Source: Oscillospiraceae bacterium
Lineage (GTDB): Bacteria; Bacillota_A; Clostridia; Oscillospirales; Ruminococcaceae
NCBI GenBank assembly: GCA_017523995.1
Contig: JAFWUX010000223.1
Span: forward strand, 8,268 to 72,267
Direction of reading: 5' to 3'
DNA length: 64,000 bases
The notes under the pieces are model-generated. The model saw only the letters and a list, made by a program, of their open reading frames with translations. It searched no databases and was not told the DNA's origin. Numbering within the stretch: position 1 is the first letter of the stretch; each line of letters starts with the position of its first letter. A program made the position numbers and the translations under genes. Below are positions 20,201 to 27,955 of the stretch, one piece after another.

Positions 20201-21501
20201 AGATCCGCCTCAAGATCCTCATAACTTCCGTAGCCGCTGCAAAGGATCTGCTCGCCGTCAAATTTGAGCACGCCGTATTCCGCTTCATACGAATTATCCG
20301 CCGAGGCGACTGCAAGCGCATTGCTGCCCTCGCAGATGAAATTGTTGATCATTGCATGATCCGGAAACGCGGCGCTGCATTTCATTTTGCTGAGTTCGCC
20401 CTCATTGCCCGCCGCAAAGCAGACCGATGCGCCTGCCTGCACAGCCGCATTGACCGCTCTGGTCAGAGCACCCTGCGCATTCTCCTGTATGGTATTTTTT
20501 CCGATGCTCACGCTGATGACATCGGCACGCAGCTTCACGGCGTCCTCGAACGCTTCGATCATATAATCGCAGAAGATCCTGTCCGAGCGCTTTATGATAT
20601 TCCATTGCGAATCATAGCCGAAAATATCGTCCATGTCCAGACCGCGGTCCACAGCCATGAACACGAGCTGCGCATTCTTTGCGATGCCGGAGATCGTGTT
20701 GCCGTCCGCATCGGTAAATTCGTTGCCCGCCGCGATGCCGGCAACATGCGTGCCGTGATACAGATTCTCGTCGGGATTGACCACGGCGGTCGCATCCGTA
20801 TCCGAGTAGTCCACCGCATAGGGGATCTTGCTGCTGATGAACGCGGCATCCGGATCAATGTTGATGTGGAAACCAATCGTGTCCGCGATTTCCGTGATAT
20901 CGTCTTTGGTCAGCTTGGTGTTTGTACCGTCCGGCAGCGGCGCGAACATCGGGTGATCCAGATCGAGCTCCGAGTCGATCAGGCAGATGACCGTGCCCTC
21001 ACCGGTGCAGCCGGTCTCCTCGCTGAATGCGGGGACGCCGCCGAGCGATTTTGCCGAGAGCATGCACGGTTCCGGCTGGATCGCATCGCAGATCTGCACG
21101 CTTTCGACTTCCGGCAGCGCGCTGACCGCGTCCGCGAGCGACGGCGGCATGATGCAGGAAAAACCGTTCATCAGCGTGGTGAAGCGGCAGCGGAGCTCTG
21201 CTTCGGGATACATGCTGCAGATCGCCGCAAAGACATCGTCCTGCGCCGAAATGCGGACTTCTGCTTCCGCAAGATTGTCCGGATTTGTCAGATCGGCGGT
21301 TCCGGCGCCGTCAAGCGCACCGCCCTGCAGCAGTACGATCATGGGGACAGGTTCCTCGGGCTGCGCCGATTCGATCCGCTGCACGGGGATCGTCTGCGCT
21401 GATTCAGCAGCCGCCCGCAAGCCCGCAATATCCGGCGATACCGCACAGATCAGGAATGCCGCAGCGAGACTGAATCCTCTGGTCAACTTTTTCAGCTTCA
21501 T
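17212..21501 (-). CDS. Large secreted subtilisin-family (S8) protease with PA domain and dockerin (paralogue)
   Basis: 1429 residues. The start at 21501 (MKLKKLTRGF) follows AAAGGG; it opens a typical signal peptide. The triad is Asp176 (CLIDSELDLDHP), His252 (YHGTHVAGIAAGN) and Ser590 (GTSMASPYVAG). The propeptide keeps the ALPEVESVQIC pattern seen in the neighbour, and a PA insert lies between His and Ser (about 410-530). The C-terminus is a dockerin (GDTDCSGKVDVSDAVLTARML, then IARQIVF) of the same class as in the gene at 11746. The two proteases are clear tandem paralogues but have diverged over the C-terminal beta-rich part, which suggests different substrates. Each has its own promoter and terminator. 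Confidence 0.93.
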   Translation of the reverse strand: MKLKKLTRGFSLAAAFLICAVSPDIAGLRAAAESAQTIPVQRIESAQPEEPVPMIVLLQGGALDGAGTADLTNPDNLAEAEVRISAQDDVFAAICSMYPEAELRCRFTTLMNGFSCIMPPSLADAVSALPEVESVQICDAIQPEPCMLSAKSLGGVPAFSEETGCTGEGTVICLIDSELDLDHPMFAPLPDGTNTKLTKDDITEIADTIGFHINIDPDAAFISSKIPYAVDYSDTDATAVVNPDENLYHGTHVAGIAAGNEFTDADGNTISGIAKNAQLVFMAVDRGLDMDDIFGYDSQWNIIKRSDRIFCDYMIEAFEDAVKLRADVISVSIGKNTIQENAQGALTRAVNAAVQAGASVCFAAGNEGELSKMKCSAAFPDHAMINNFICEGSNALAVASADNSYEAEYGVLKFDGEQILCSGYGSYEDLEADLAHDLGDSLPAGSYSYVDCGSGDPEIVSQMDLTGKIALLRRGIYRFEEMAEAAKQAGAVGGIIYNTTDDIRIVMISEADLPLALIGRSAGMKMANAADQTVTVTAERRTVRNDSYVSSYTSWGMAPSLELRPDIMGIGGMVESAAYENGTMVASGTSMASPYVAGCIALLQEHLNKTGCELTGNARQKYIRNLLMTSAVPYQENGLYVSPRRQGAGLISMERALQTTVLLTGKEGESKISLRDKLGTSFRFPVTVTNTGTEDVRFSSVRLELTTDTAAYDIYEKMMLLKEQQALQFTADCSGLQEIPAGTEKTVTVSVQLDEQQAAEIRETFPCGFYIEGYLLLEGAENHADISIPVAGFSDDFFDIPLWTNLQSGITVTNGSSHAETYSLAGWQKKTEAVYNEMLDDRERDYLNRKMQNLLQCQKIIEMDQNLLKEAGLDRDTVSEKIFSPFFADFLDDLSCIDRLAPVVVSPNMDGFGDQPSVAVYTPYKLFAEGMTLRDSAGNILPAAQYKYFTEQFEVFGRYTGFSTGNSLTSFPEGDYTAELTLQRESDTDRKQVETIVQPFTIDKTAPDVRTETVTENGRKILKLNVSDKHLDSIVIVGKGQGGIAGDYQPDKKVRFGMLPLFYLKDSLKWSNCSVDADYLETLQGEPYPHYDSSAPLLRMLIEDPSALEWSEQFDFSDVIEAKPDENGRYSLSYDITDFSCYSINVLDRALNLTEIAENTTDPGVNPNKPCPLQPGVYRSLYALYEVTADTIRIVPFADPLHPHSYTYTYEYNWAYSLEPSESMLLTLDPLSAEDEKLSGTLDETADGGVHMRGIFATFLGVSGLNEETLYPTDLRSADGYVMTSPDEADMLFVQPYFAEFTGIRLPISATRKIQQDAVVLYENTYYSPDGELIGTYSLTFDLKTGIAKLPDGTTRNFIAESGFIRGDTDCSGKVDVSDAVLTARMLVEDKAAKVTENGLRNSDCNMNGTLDPDDLTMMMLFIARQIVF

Positions 21502-21618
21502 AATTTCAACCCTTTCTGTATTCTGTTTTCCCCCTTTGCAAATCAGCTGACGCGGCATGCATGCCGTCCTGACCGGTCATGCGGTGCCGCAAGATGAACC
21601 CGATTTCTCTTTATTGTC

Positions 21619-21648
21619 ATTATAACATTTGCTTTCCGGAAAATGCAA
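21619..21648 (-). promoter_or_regulatory. Promoter of the second subtilase gene
   Basis: Minus-strand TTGCAT, 18-bp spacer, TATAAT with an upstream TG (extended -10). Confidence 0.6.
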
Positions 21649-21713
21649 CGGCACATTCCACAAAGAATCCGCCGCAGAACTGTGAAACTGCGATAAAGCG
21701 GCGGTATAAAGTG

Positions 21714-21730
21714 GTGTCTCCGACGGATTT
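21714..21730 (+). repeat. Short dispersed repeat shared with 16861-16877
   Basis: GTGTCTCCGACGGATTT is identical at both places, in both cases preceded by TATAAAG. Nothing else in the divergent intergenic region resembles a gene. Confidence 0.6.
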
Positions 21731-21814
21731 TGAATGGGTTTTCAGCCAAAACTTGACCAAGCCATTGACATTTTCTGCCGGGAAAGTCCGCACATCCGGC
21801 TTTCGAAGAAAACC

Positions 21815-21843
21815 TTGCAATTCGATATTACTTGTGGTATAAT
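21815..21843 (+). promoter_or_regulatory. Promoter of the CHAP-like/ricin/dockerin gene
   Basis: TTGCAA, 17-bp spacer, TATAAT, about 80 bases before the ATG at 21926. Confidence 0.75.
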
Positions 21844-21925
21844 AAACATTCGGAGCAGACAGTTATTCAGATAATTGCAGTGTCTGACCGAATCATAAAA
21901 CAGTGGATTCAGAACGGAGAATGAT

Positions 21926-23776
21926 ATGAGAAAAAGGATTACAGCCGCGATACTTTCAGCGGCTTTGCTGTGCGGATTTATGCCGGCTCTGAAGGGAAAT
22001 ACTGCGGAAATCATTGTTAATGAAGACGATACCCTGCTTTCGTTTGACGATCTGCGCGAGATGTTTCCCGCAGACCGGTACTGGAATCATATGGGAATGG
22101 ATACAAACGATCCCAAATGTACGACAGATATTCCCTGCGACCACAGCACATACGGTGAAAAATACTGCAACAAATCCTATCAATATGACTCGCAGTGCTA
22201 CGGCTATGCGCAGGAGCTCGGTCTTTTGATGTACGGGACACGCTTTCGATATTGGGAATGTGATAATAACACGGACAACCTGAAAGCCGGTGATGTGATT
22301 ACGTATGGCTATGTCGGTCAGTTTGGCGGACATACGGTCATGGTAACAGATGTGAAAGACGATATCGTATACTATACAGACTGCAACACCGGCGGAACCT
22401 GCAGAATCAGCTGGAACGGCAGAAGATCAAAATCATTCTTTTCAAGTCAGTTTATTGAAGAACCAGGTTTGGTTGCAATCAACGGCGTGTATCACGCACC
22501 CTATAAAGCACCGGAACACTTTATTGAGACCGGCTGTATTATGACAGAGGAAGAAGCGGCAGGTCAGACACTTCCGGACGGCGATTATCAGATCGTCAGC
22601 TCCCTCAAACGCAATTTCTTCCTGAATCATGCAGACATCACAGTGCAGGAACAGAATACGAATGTTCAGATGAAACTGTTTCCTTATACAGAAACACCCG
22701 GAGAACATGACATCTGGGAACTTGCTTATCAGGACAACGGCTTTTATACATTGCGCGAAAAGGGGAGCGGACAGTATCTGAGCGTCAGCAATGACAGTAC
22801 CGAATCCAGAACAAATATCGTGCTTTGTGAACAGGATGAATCCGATACACAGCTCTGGTCAGTTTTGCTGACGGAAAACGGCTATGAGATCCGATCGAAA
22901 TGTGGCGCGTGGTATCTGAATGTCGAAAGCATCAAGGCTGAGGACGGCAGAAATGTGCAGGCATGGATTAACGGCGGCGAGATACAGGCGTGGGGCTTCA
23001 TTCCGGAAAAAGATCCGGATGTAAAGCAGATACCGGAAGGCAGATATTATCTTCGCTCAGTGTCTGATCCGGATTACTATATGCATATCACAGGACTGGA
23101 TGCACAGCAGGTCATCGTCTGGAAATGTGCAGCAGTGCTGTCAAATGAGCAGAAGGATGCATTTGCGCTGCCGCGTTTTCAGTATGATGCGATGCAAAAC
23201 GGAATTGCGCTGCCGTTTCAGGACATGCTGCTTTACATGGATCTGAATACAGAATTTGCAACGATGGACCATCTGAGAGAGGGATGCAGCATAAAAGTTG
23301 ATGCGGCAGATCAGGACACAACACGGCAAAGCCTTTGCTGGGATTTCAGACCGGCTGGAGACGGCAGCTATTATATTGTGTCAGAAGCGGGCGGCTATTG
23401 TCTGACGGCTGATCCAGATGCAGTTGACGAAACGGATCCGGAAGCTGAGACGGATCCGGATGCGGATTATGATCCTTACCATGTGATAACCAATCTGCAG
23501 CTGAAGCATTTTACCGGCGCGGACAATCAGAAATGGGTTCTGGAGCGCATGATAATGCCCGGCGAACAGATCGAGGGCGATGTAAATGCAGACGGTGTGT
23601 GCGACCTGTCGGATTCAGAGGCATTGCAAAGCTGGCTGCTTGCAAAACCGGATGCCGCATTGGCAGACTGGAATGCTGGTGACCTGAACAATGATTCCGG
23701 ATTGACTGCAGCGGATCTTTCTTTACTCCGGCGGATCATTCTCAGAAATAATCCTTTGCAGCGCGATCCGTCATAA
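21926..23776 (+). CDS. Secreted CHAP/amidase-like cysteine hydrolase with ricin-type module and dockerin
   Basis: 616 residues; GGAGA before ATG; signal peptide about 1-28. The first domain (about 60-200) has Cys in DSQCYGYAQELG and His in GGHTVMVTDV, the Cys/His arrangement of CHAP and papain-like cell-wall amidases. A ricin-like beta-trefoil region spans about 215-520, with LWELAYQ-like and QLWSVLL segments. The C-terminal dockerin (GDVNADGVCDLSDSEALQSWLL ending in LSLLRRIIL) belongs to the class also found at 37750 and 58484. Likely a docked peptidoglycan- or peptide-cleaving enzyme whose trefoil binds sugar; the substrate is not shown by sequence. It is divergent from the subtilase gene and convergent with the ATPase gene. 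Confidence 0.8.
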   Translation: MRKRITAAILSAALLCGFMPALKGNTAEIIVNEDDTLLSFDDLREMFPADRYWNHMGMDTNDPKCTTDIPCDHSTYGEKYCNKSYQYDSQCYGYAQELGLLMYGTRFRYWECDNNTDNLKAGDVITYGYVGQFGGHTVMVTDVKDDIVYYTDCNTGGTCRISWNGRRSKSFFSSQFIEEPGLVAINGVYHAPYKAPEHFIETGCIMTEEEAAGQTLPDGDYQIVSSLKRNFFLNHADITVQEQNTNVQMKLFPYTETPGEHDIWELAYQDNGFYTLREKGSGQYLSVSNDSTESRTNIVLCEQDESDTQLWSVLLTENGYEIRSKCGAWYLNVESIKAEDGRNVQAWINGGEIQAWGFIPEKDPDVKQIPEGRYYLRSVSDPDYYMHITGLDAQQVIVWKCAAVLSNEQKDAFALPRFQYDAMQNGIALPFQDMLLYMDLNTEFATMDHLREGCSIKVDAADQDTTRQSLCWDFRPAGDGSYYIVSEAGGYCLTADPDAVDETDPEAETDPDADYDPYHVITNLQLKHFTGADNQKWVLERMIMPGEQIEGDVNADGVCDLSDSEALQSWLLAKPDAALADWNAGDLNNDSGLTAADLSLLRRIILRNNPLQRDPS

Positions 23777-23937
23777 CCGGCAGATTCGGCTCTGACGTTT
23801 TGAAATATCTGAAAATGCGGCGGAAACCGTTTGCGTTTTCACCCACAGCCTGTCGAAAAAAGTCTGATGAAAGACAGGGTTCTTCGCAATTAAATCAAGA
23901 AAACCACCGGCACAGCCGGCGGTCCATCCTGTTACCA

Positions 23938-23968
23938 AGCCCCTCTGACGACTTTGCCAGAGGGGCTT
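23938..23968. terminator. Terminator between convergent genes
   Basis: AAGCCCTCTG pairs with CAGAGGGGCTT (one bulge) in the short gap between the rightward gene ending at 23776 and the leftward gene ending at 24007. Confidence 0.6.
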
Positions 23969-24006
23969 GTGCTGAAAGCTCATTCAAAATCCATTGTTGA
24001 CACCTC

Positions 24007-25302
24007 TTACAGCAGCAGTTCCCGCGTCCGGCAGGCGAGGTACAGCGGCAGATTGGTCAGCAGACCGTCTTTGCGGTATTCGCGCTTAGAGAACCGCAGC
24101 GCATGTGCCGGCTGCTGTTCTGCGACATAGCGCTTGAACGACGGCGCCGACTTATCCGAACCGGCTTTGACCTCGATCGGAATGATCCCGCCGGCATACT
24201 GCGCAAGAAAATCGAGTTCGCTGTGCTGCGCGGCGTAATACCGAAGCGGAACTTCAAACTGTCCGGCGAGCTGCTGCAAAACATAATTCTCGGTGAGCTG
24301 CCCCTTGAACTGGTAATCGCTTTTCAGCAAGATCGCACTATTTTCGATGCCGGCGAGGTGCTTGAGCAGACCGGTATCGAACAGGAACAGCTTAAACTGA
24401 TCCAGCTTTTCAAAAGCGGAAAGCGGGTGCTCGATCTTCGCAACATTGTACACACGATTCAGCATGCCCGCCGAAACAAGCCATTCGATCGCTTCCTCAA
24501 AATCTCTGGCTCTGCCGCCTTCCCGCACCGCACCGTACATGAATTTCTCGTTTGATTTCGCAAGCTGCGAGACAATACTGCGGAATACCATCAGGATGCG
24601 CCCGCTGTTGACCTTGCCGTTGTGCTTGGAAAAATCGTGCTCGTACAGCTCGATCAATTCCTGCTGGATCGTCGAAACGCGCGCAGGATCTTTGTATTTG
24701 AGCCACGACGCGACGCATTCCGGCATGCCGCCGATGATAAAATACCGGTCGCAGGCTTCCGTCAGGCGATTGTGAAAGATCTGCTCGATCTGTGCGCCGC
24801 TGCGGATGCTGCAATAATAATCGTACAGCGCCGGATCCTCTGCCGCAAGATACTCCGAAAAATTCATCGGATAGATGTGCATGACATTGACCATACCGAC
24901 CGGATAGGACTTCGGCTGTGCAAGCAGCGTACCGAGCAGGCTGCCCGCCGCAATAATGTGATAATCAGGTGCTTTTTCGCGGAAATATTTGAGGCTGTTC
25001 AGCGCTTCCGGACATTCCTGCACCTCATCGAAAATGATGAGCGTTTTCTCCGGCAGGATCTTCTGTTCCGCGATCAGCGAGAGCAGTTCAAGGATCCGCA
25101 CTGGATTTTTGTTCGCCTGAAATACCGAATGCAGCGCCGGATCCTCGTCGAAATTGAAGTAGACGCTGTTTTCGTAGGCGGCTGCACCGAACTCCTTCAT
25201 CAGCCATGTTTTGCCGACCTGCCGCGCACCTTTCAGGATCAGCGGCTTGCGCTCCGGATCGTTTTTCCATTGCAGCATCTTCTGCAAAACCTCACGTTTC
25301 AT
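24007..25302 (-). CDS. AAA_14/DUF4143-type ATPase
   Basis: 431 residues. The start at 25302 (MKREVLQKML) follows AAAGGAG at a slightly long spacing; upstream ATGs lack a ribosome binding site. No signal peptide, so it is cytoplasmic. Walker A is GARQVGKT (residues 25-32) and Walker B IIFDE (about 89-93). The C-terminal DUF4143 region has a nuclease-like ending ELDFLAQY...IPIEVKAG, the E-x-K pattern of PD-(D/E)XK folds. Proteins of this family are common, often horizontally transferred, and mostly uncharacterised. It is the only clearly cytoplasmic enzyme between 9 and 41 kb. Three CACATTTTT motifs near its promoter suggest local control. Confidence 0.88.
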   Translation of the reverse strand: MKREVLQKMLQWKNDPERKPLILKGARQVGKTWLMKEFGAAAYENSVYFNFDEDPALHSVFQANKNPVRILELLSLIAEQKILPEKTLIIFDEVQECPEALNSLKYFREKAPDYHIIAAGSLLGTLLAQPKSYPVGMVNVMHIYPMNFSEYLAAEDPALYDYYCSIRSGAQIEQIFHNRLTEACDRYFIIGGMPECVASWLKYKDPARVSTIQQELIELYEHDFSKHNGKVNSGRILMVFRSIVSQLAKSNEKFMYGAVREGGRARDFEEAIEWLVSAGMLNRVYNVAKIEHPLSAFEKLDQFKLFLFDTGLLKHLAGIENSAILLKSDYQFKGQLTENYVLQQLAGQFEVPLRYYAAQHSELDFLAQYAGGIIPIEVKAGSDKSAPSFKRYVAEQQPAHALRFSKREYRKDGLLTNLPLYLACRTRELLL

Positions 25303-25339
25303 GTGTGATCCAGCTCCTTTCATGCTTGTGTCCAGCATT

Positions 25340-25368
25340 AGTATAACACATTTTTGCAGAAAAATCAA
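25340..25368 (-). promoter_or_regulatory. Promoter of the ATPase gene
   Basis: Minus-strand TTGATT, 17-bp spacer, TATACT, about 40 bases before the start at 25302. Confidence 0.65.
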
Positions 25369-25421
25369 TCCGATTTCACACATTTTTGAAGATTTTTCAG
25401 ATGCAGAAAGCCACATTTTTT
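25347..25421 (+). repeat. Three CACATTTTT motifs spaced 32-33 bp at the ATPase promoter
   Basis: CACATTTTTG at 25347-25356 and 25379-25388, CACATTTTTT at 25412-25421. The spacing is about three helical turns and the first copy overlaps the promoter, a possible operator arrangement. Confidence 0.45.
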
Positions 25422-25433
25422 CGATAATGCGCA

Positions 25434-25470
25434 AAACAGCAGACAGCCCGAAGACTGCCTGCTGTTTTTT
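25434..25470 (-). terminator. Terminator of the LRR/transglutaminase-like gene at 25493
   Basis: AACAGCAGACAG pairs imperfectly with CTGCCTGCTGTT; A-runs on one side and T-runs on the other make it work on either strand. Confidence 0.75.
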
Positions 25471-25492
25471 GTATAAAGATACGGTTTCGGGG

Positions 25493-26941
25493 TTATCCCC
25501 AGACGCCGTGATGCTCCTGATGCATGATCGAGAGTGCTTCCGGCATATGGTTGTTCAGATCGCCGTCATAGCCGAAGTATCTGCCGCAGAGCATGGAATA
25601 TGCAAGATAATCTTCCCAGTAGTCTGCGCCCATCGCCGTGCCGTCCATGTCGAAATCATTGTCGAGCATGCCGTCCGCATTGGCATCGGTCAGGGACACA
25701 GTGCACTGTGCGATCAGGCTTTCGATGTTTGACGGCGCCGAGCCGAGCAGCGGGTGATGATCGAATCCGTAGTCGCTCAGCCCCGGATTGTTGTAATTGC
25801 CGTTGTGCGCTGTTTTCATATCCGCGTGGCTCTTGAGGAAGTGCGTATACCGCGTCGAATACGGATTGCCGAACGTGTTGTCCGGCACAACAACGCCGTT
25901 CACCGTCATGATCGGATCGTCATGCGTGACGTCGATCTGATAGTACTGACCGTCGATCTTGGCAAGATTCCACGAATGCGAGGATGTGCTGAGCCGATAG
26001 CATTCGATGCCGGCTTGCGCAAGCAGCATATTGTATGCCTTTGTGTAGCCGTCGCAGACCGCCTCTCCGATGCCGCTGCCGCGCACATTCAGCGCATAGC
26101 TGAAGAAGACTGCGGACGATACGGCGTTTTCCATATCGCTAACGCGCTCGCTGCCGTTCTGATCCTCGTATGCAACGTGCCGGATCAGCCAGTCATGCAG
26201 CTGCCGCGCTTTCAGCTTGTCCGTCATCCACGCATCTGTCTCGGTATCCACGATATACGCGCAGTAATCCGAGCAGAAATCCACGACAAATTTGACGTCC
26301 GTGCTGCGGCTGAAATGATTGCGGACCGCAGTTTCGACTGCGGAATTGAGCACAGGGCGGTTATTTGCGTCTTTTGTGTACGGCGTGACGCCGTTGACCT
26401 GCGTGAGATTCGGGCACTCCATGAATGCGATCTGGTTCCGCTTTGTTCTGGAGCTGTCTGATACCTGTACGCTGGTCAGCGAGGGGCAGTTCCAGAAGGA
26501 CGCAAAATTCAGCTCCGCAGCACCGGCGATCGTCACCGCTTGCAGATCCTCGCAGTCTGAAAAGGCGTATTGATCGACCGTTGTCACGCTGCCCGGCAGG
26601 GTAATGCTTGTCAGATCAGAACCGTAGAATGCGTATTTTCCGATTTTCTGCAATGTATTCGGCATGGAGACCGAGACCACATGCTTGAACAAAAATGCAT
26701 CCTCCGCGATTTCCCTGACCTTGCAGCCGGAGAGCGTTGCGGGGATCGTCACGGCAGAGGCGGAGCCGGTGTATCCGGTGATGATCGCCTTGTCTGCGGA
26801 TGTGTCGTAGGAATACCGGATGCCGCCGGATGTGGTGCCTGTTCCGGTCGCGGCTTCTGCGGTGATGCCGGCAGAGAATGCGGCGGAGGAGATGCAGAGG
26901 ATCGCTGCGGTGATGCCTGCGAAATGTTTGATGTGTTTCAT
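25493..26941 (-). CDS. Secreted LRR protein with transglutaminase-like domain and EF-hand-like C-terminus
   Basis: 482 residues. The start at 26941 (MKHIKHFAGI) has AAGGAG upstream; signal peptide about 1-30 (AGITAEA). LRR_5 repeats span about 65-165, for example LQKIGKYAFYGSDLTSI. The transglutaminase-like domain repeats the helix KARQLHDWLIRH and the triad Cys296 (AVCDGYTKAY), His322 (SHSWN) and Asp337 (IDVTHDD). The C-terminus has a degenerate dockerin-like pair of calcium loops (DANADGMLDND, DFDMDGTAMGADYW) but lacks the Ig-like module of the gene at 9797. The shared helix and triad spacing make it a paralogue of that gene. Whether it cross-links, deamidates or cleaves protein is open. 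Confidence 0.85.
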   Translation of the reverse strand: MKHIKHFAGITAAILCISSAAFSAGITAEAATGTGTTSGGIRYSYDTSADKAIITGYTGSASAVTIPATLSGCKVREIAEDAFLFKHVVSVSMPNTLQKIGKYAFYGSDLTSITLPGSVTTVDQYAFSDCEDLQAVTIAGAAELNFASFWNCPSLTSVQVSDSSRTKRNQIAFMECPNLTQVNGVTPYTKDANNRPVLNSAVETAVRNHFSRSTDVKFVVDFCSDYCAYIVDTETDAWMTDKLKARQLHDWLIRHVAYEDQNGSERVSDMENAVSSAVFFSYALNVRGSGIGEAVCDGYTKAYNMLLAQAGIECYRLSTSSHSWNLAKIDGQYYQIDVTHDDPIMTVNGVVVPDNTFGNPYSTRYTHFLKSHADMKTAHNGNYNNPGLSDYGFDHHPLLGSAPSNIESLIAQCTVSLTDANADGMLDNDFDMDGTAMGADYWEDYLAYSMLCGRYFGYDGDLNNHMPEALSIMHQEHHGVWG

Positions 26942-27107
26942 TTGAAATTCTCCTTGAAAAAGTAGTGTGTTTGTGATCGGGCAGCCTTTTGCGCAGAAGG
27001 ACAGCGCCGAAAACGTGGTGCATTGCGGCAGACTGCATGCACGCCTGCCTGCGTTTTCTCTGTTTCTATAACGATATTGCGAATATGTATTATTCCCCCT
27101 TTCCTTT

Positions 27108-27136
27108 AGTATACTTGATTTCGGACGGCTTGTCAA
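27108..27136 (-). promoter_or_regulatory. Strong promoter of the LRR/transglutaminase-like gene
   Basis: Minus-strand TTGACA, 17-bp spacer, TATACT. The implied leader is about 160 bases, long for this window. Confidence 0.75.
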
Positions 27137-27270
27137 GATGTTTCCACAAGAAAAATGCATATTTTTGCGGCAAAATAGAACGAAAACCATACAACTTTGC
27201 CGTTCTGTATGAAACAGCTCTTTCATTTCATGCCTGTTTGCGTTGTGCGTGACTTGGGCACACCTTTTCA

Positions 27271-27385
27271 AATCATCGCGCAGCGATACCACTATTTTTC
27301 ACGATTCGTTCTTCACTTTTCACCATTCACTTTTTTGCTTGGAGCAGTAACCTTTGAGAAGCCGCGTCTAGCGGCGTGAGCCGTC
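27271..27385. repeat. Dispersed intergenic repeat, copy 2
   Basis: Near-identical to 17040-17150: ATCATCGCGCAGCGATACC, then TTCAC-rich sequence and GGAGCAGTAACCTTTGAGAA, ending in AGCCGCGTCTAGCGGC, which is itself a short hairpin. Confidence 0.8.
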
Positions 27386-27403
27386 GAAACAGGGAGTCAT
27401 AAA

Positions 27404-27600
27404 AAAGAGGAATCCGCTTCGCGGATGCTATTTAGAATGGGAAAAGCTGCCCCTTTCAGAAAGGTGGGCTTTTCCCAAGCCCTTTTCTTCCCGAAATTGA
27501 ACGCTGGGGAGTTTCGCCCGTTGCGACGGGCGACCAGAGGCTCTGCCTCTGGACTCCGCGAACTTTTGGAAAAGTTCGATCAAAACTCTAATCCTGTGCA
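27404..27600. repeat. Cluster of consecutive hairpins
   Basis: In order: ATCCGC/GCGGAT, GGGAAAAGC...GCTTTTCCC with an inner stem, CGCCCGT/ACGGGCG, CCAGAGGC/GCCTCTGG and CGAACTTTT/AAAAGTTCG. They are packed head to tail with almost no unpaired sequence. The layout matches 16861-17037 although the sequences differ. No gene is present. Confidence 0.7.
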
Positions 27601-27657
27601 CGCCGGATGCGTTTGTGGGGACGGAGCGTGTGCTCTACTTCGTCTGCGGGGCACAAT

Positions 27658-27830
27658 GCTGGGAGCAGTTACGAATGAGAAGCCGCGTCTAGCGGCGTGT
27701 ACCGCGAAAAATGGGAGAGCCACGCCGCCGGCTCCCGGAGGGGAATGCCAGCGGGGGCTCCCCGCCCGGAGGGGAATGTCAGCGGGGGCTCCCCGCCCGG
27801 AGGGATATGCCCGCGGGGACTCCCCGCCCG
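27658..27830. repeat. Dispersed intergenic repeat, copy 3, with three tandem 31-bp units
   Basis: GGAGCAGTTACGAATGAGAA and GAGAGCCACGC match the repeat at 17105-17170. Tandem 31-bp units then follow at 27735, 27766 and 27797, each containing GCGGGG...CCCCGC. The single unit at 17181-17211 is the same sequence. The array ends 14 bases before the -35 box of the next gene. Confidence 0.85.
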
Positions 27831-27843
27831 TCGAAAATGCACT

Positions 27844-27871
27844 TGCAATTTGCAGCATGATGTGATATAAT
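27844..27871 (+). promoter_or_regulatory. Promoter of the giant DUF285 gene
   Basis: TTGCAA, 16-bp spacer, TATAAT, directly after the 31-bp repeats and about 85 bases before the ATG at 27956. Confidence 0.7.
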
Positions 27872-27955
27872 AAAAAGGTATACTTTTCCATTGCGTGCTG
27901 ACAGCATAACAGTCATGAGGCACAATTTTTTGACATAGGCATAAGGAGGAAATGC

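Noticed and set aside
27735..27830. Tandem 31-bp repeats considered as a CRISPR array
   Set aside because: Units are contiguous with no unique spacers, and no cas gene is in the window.
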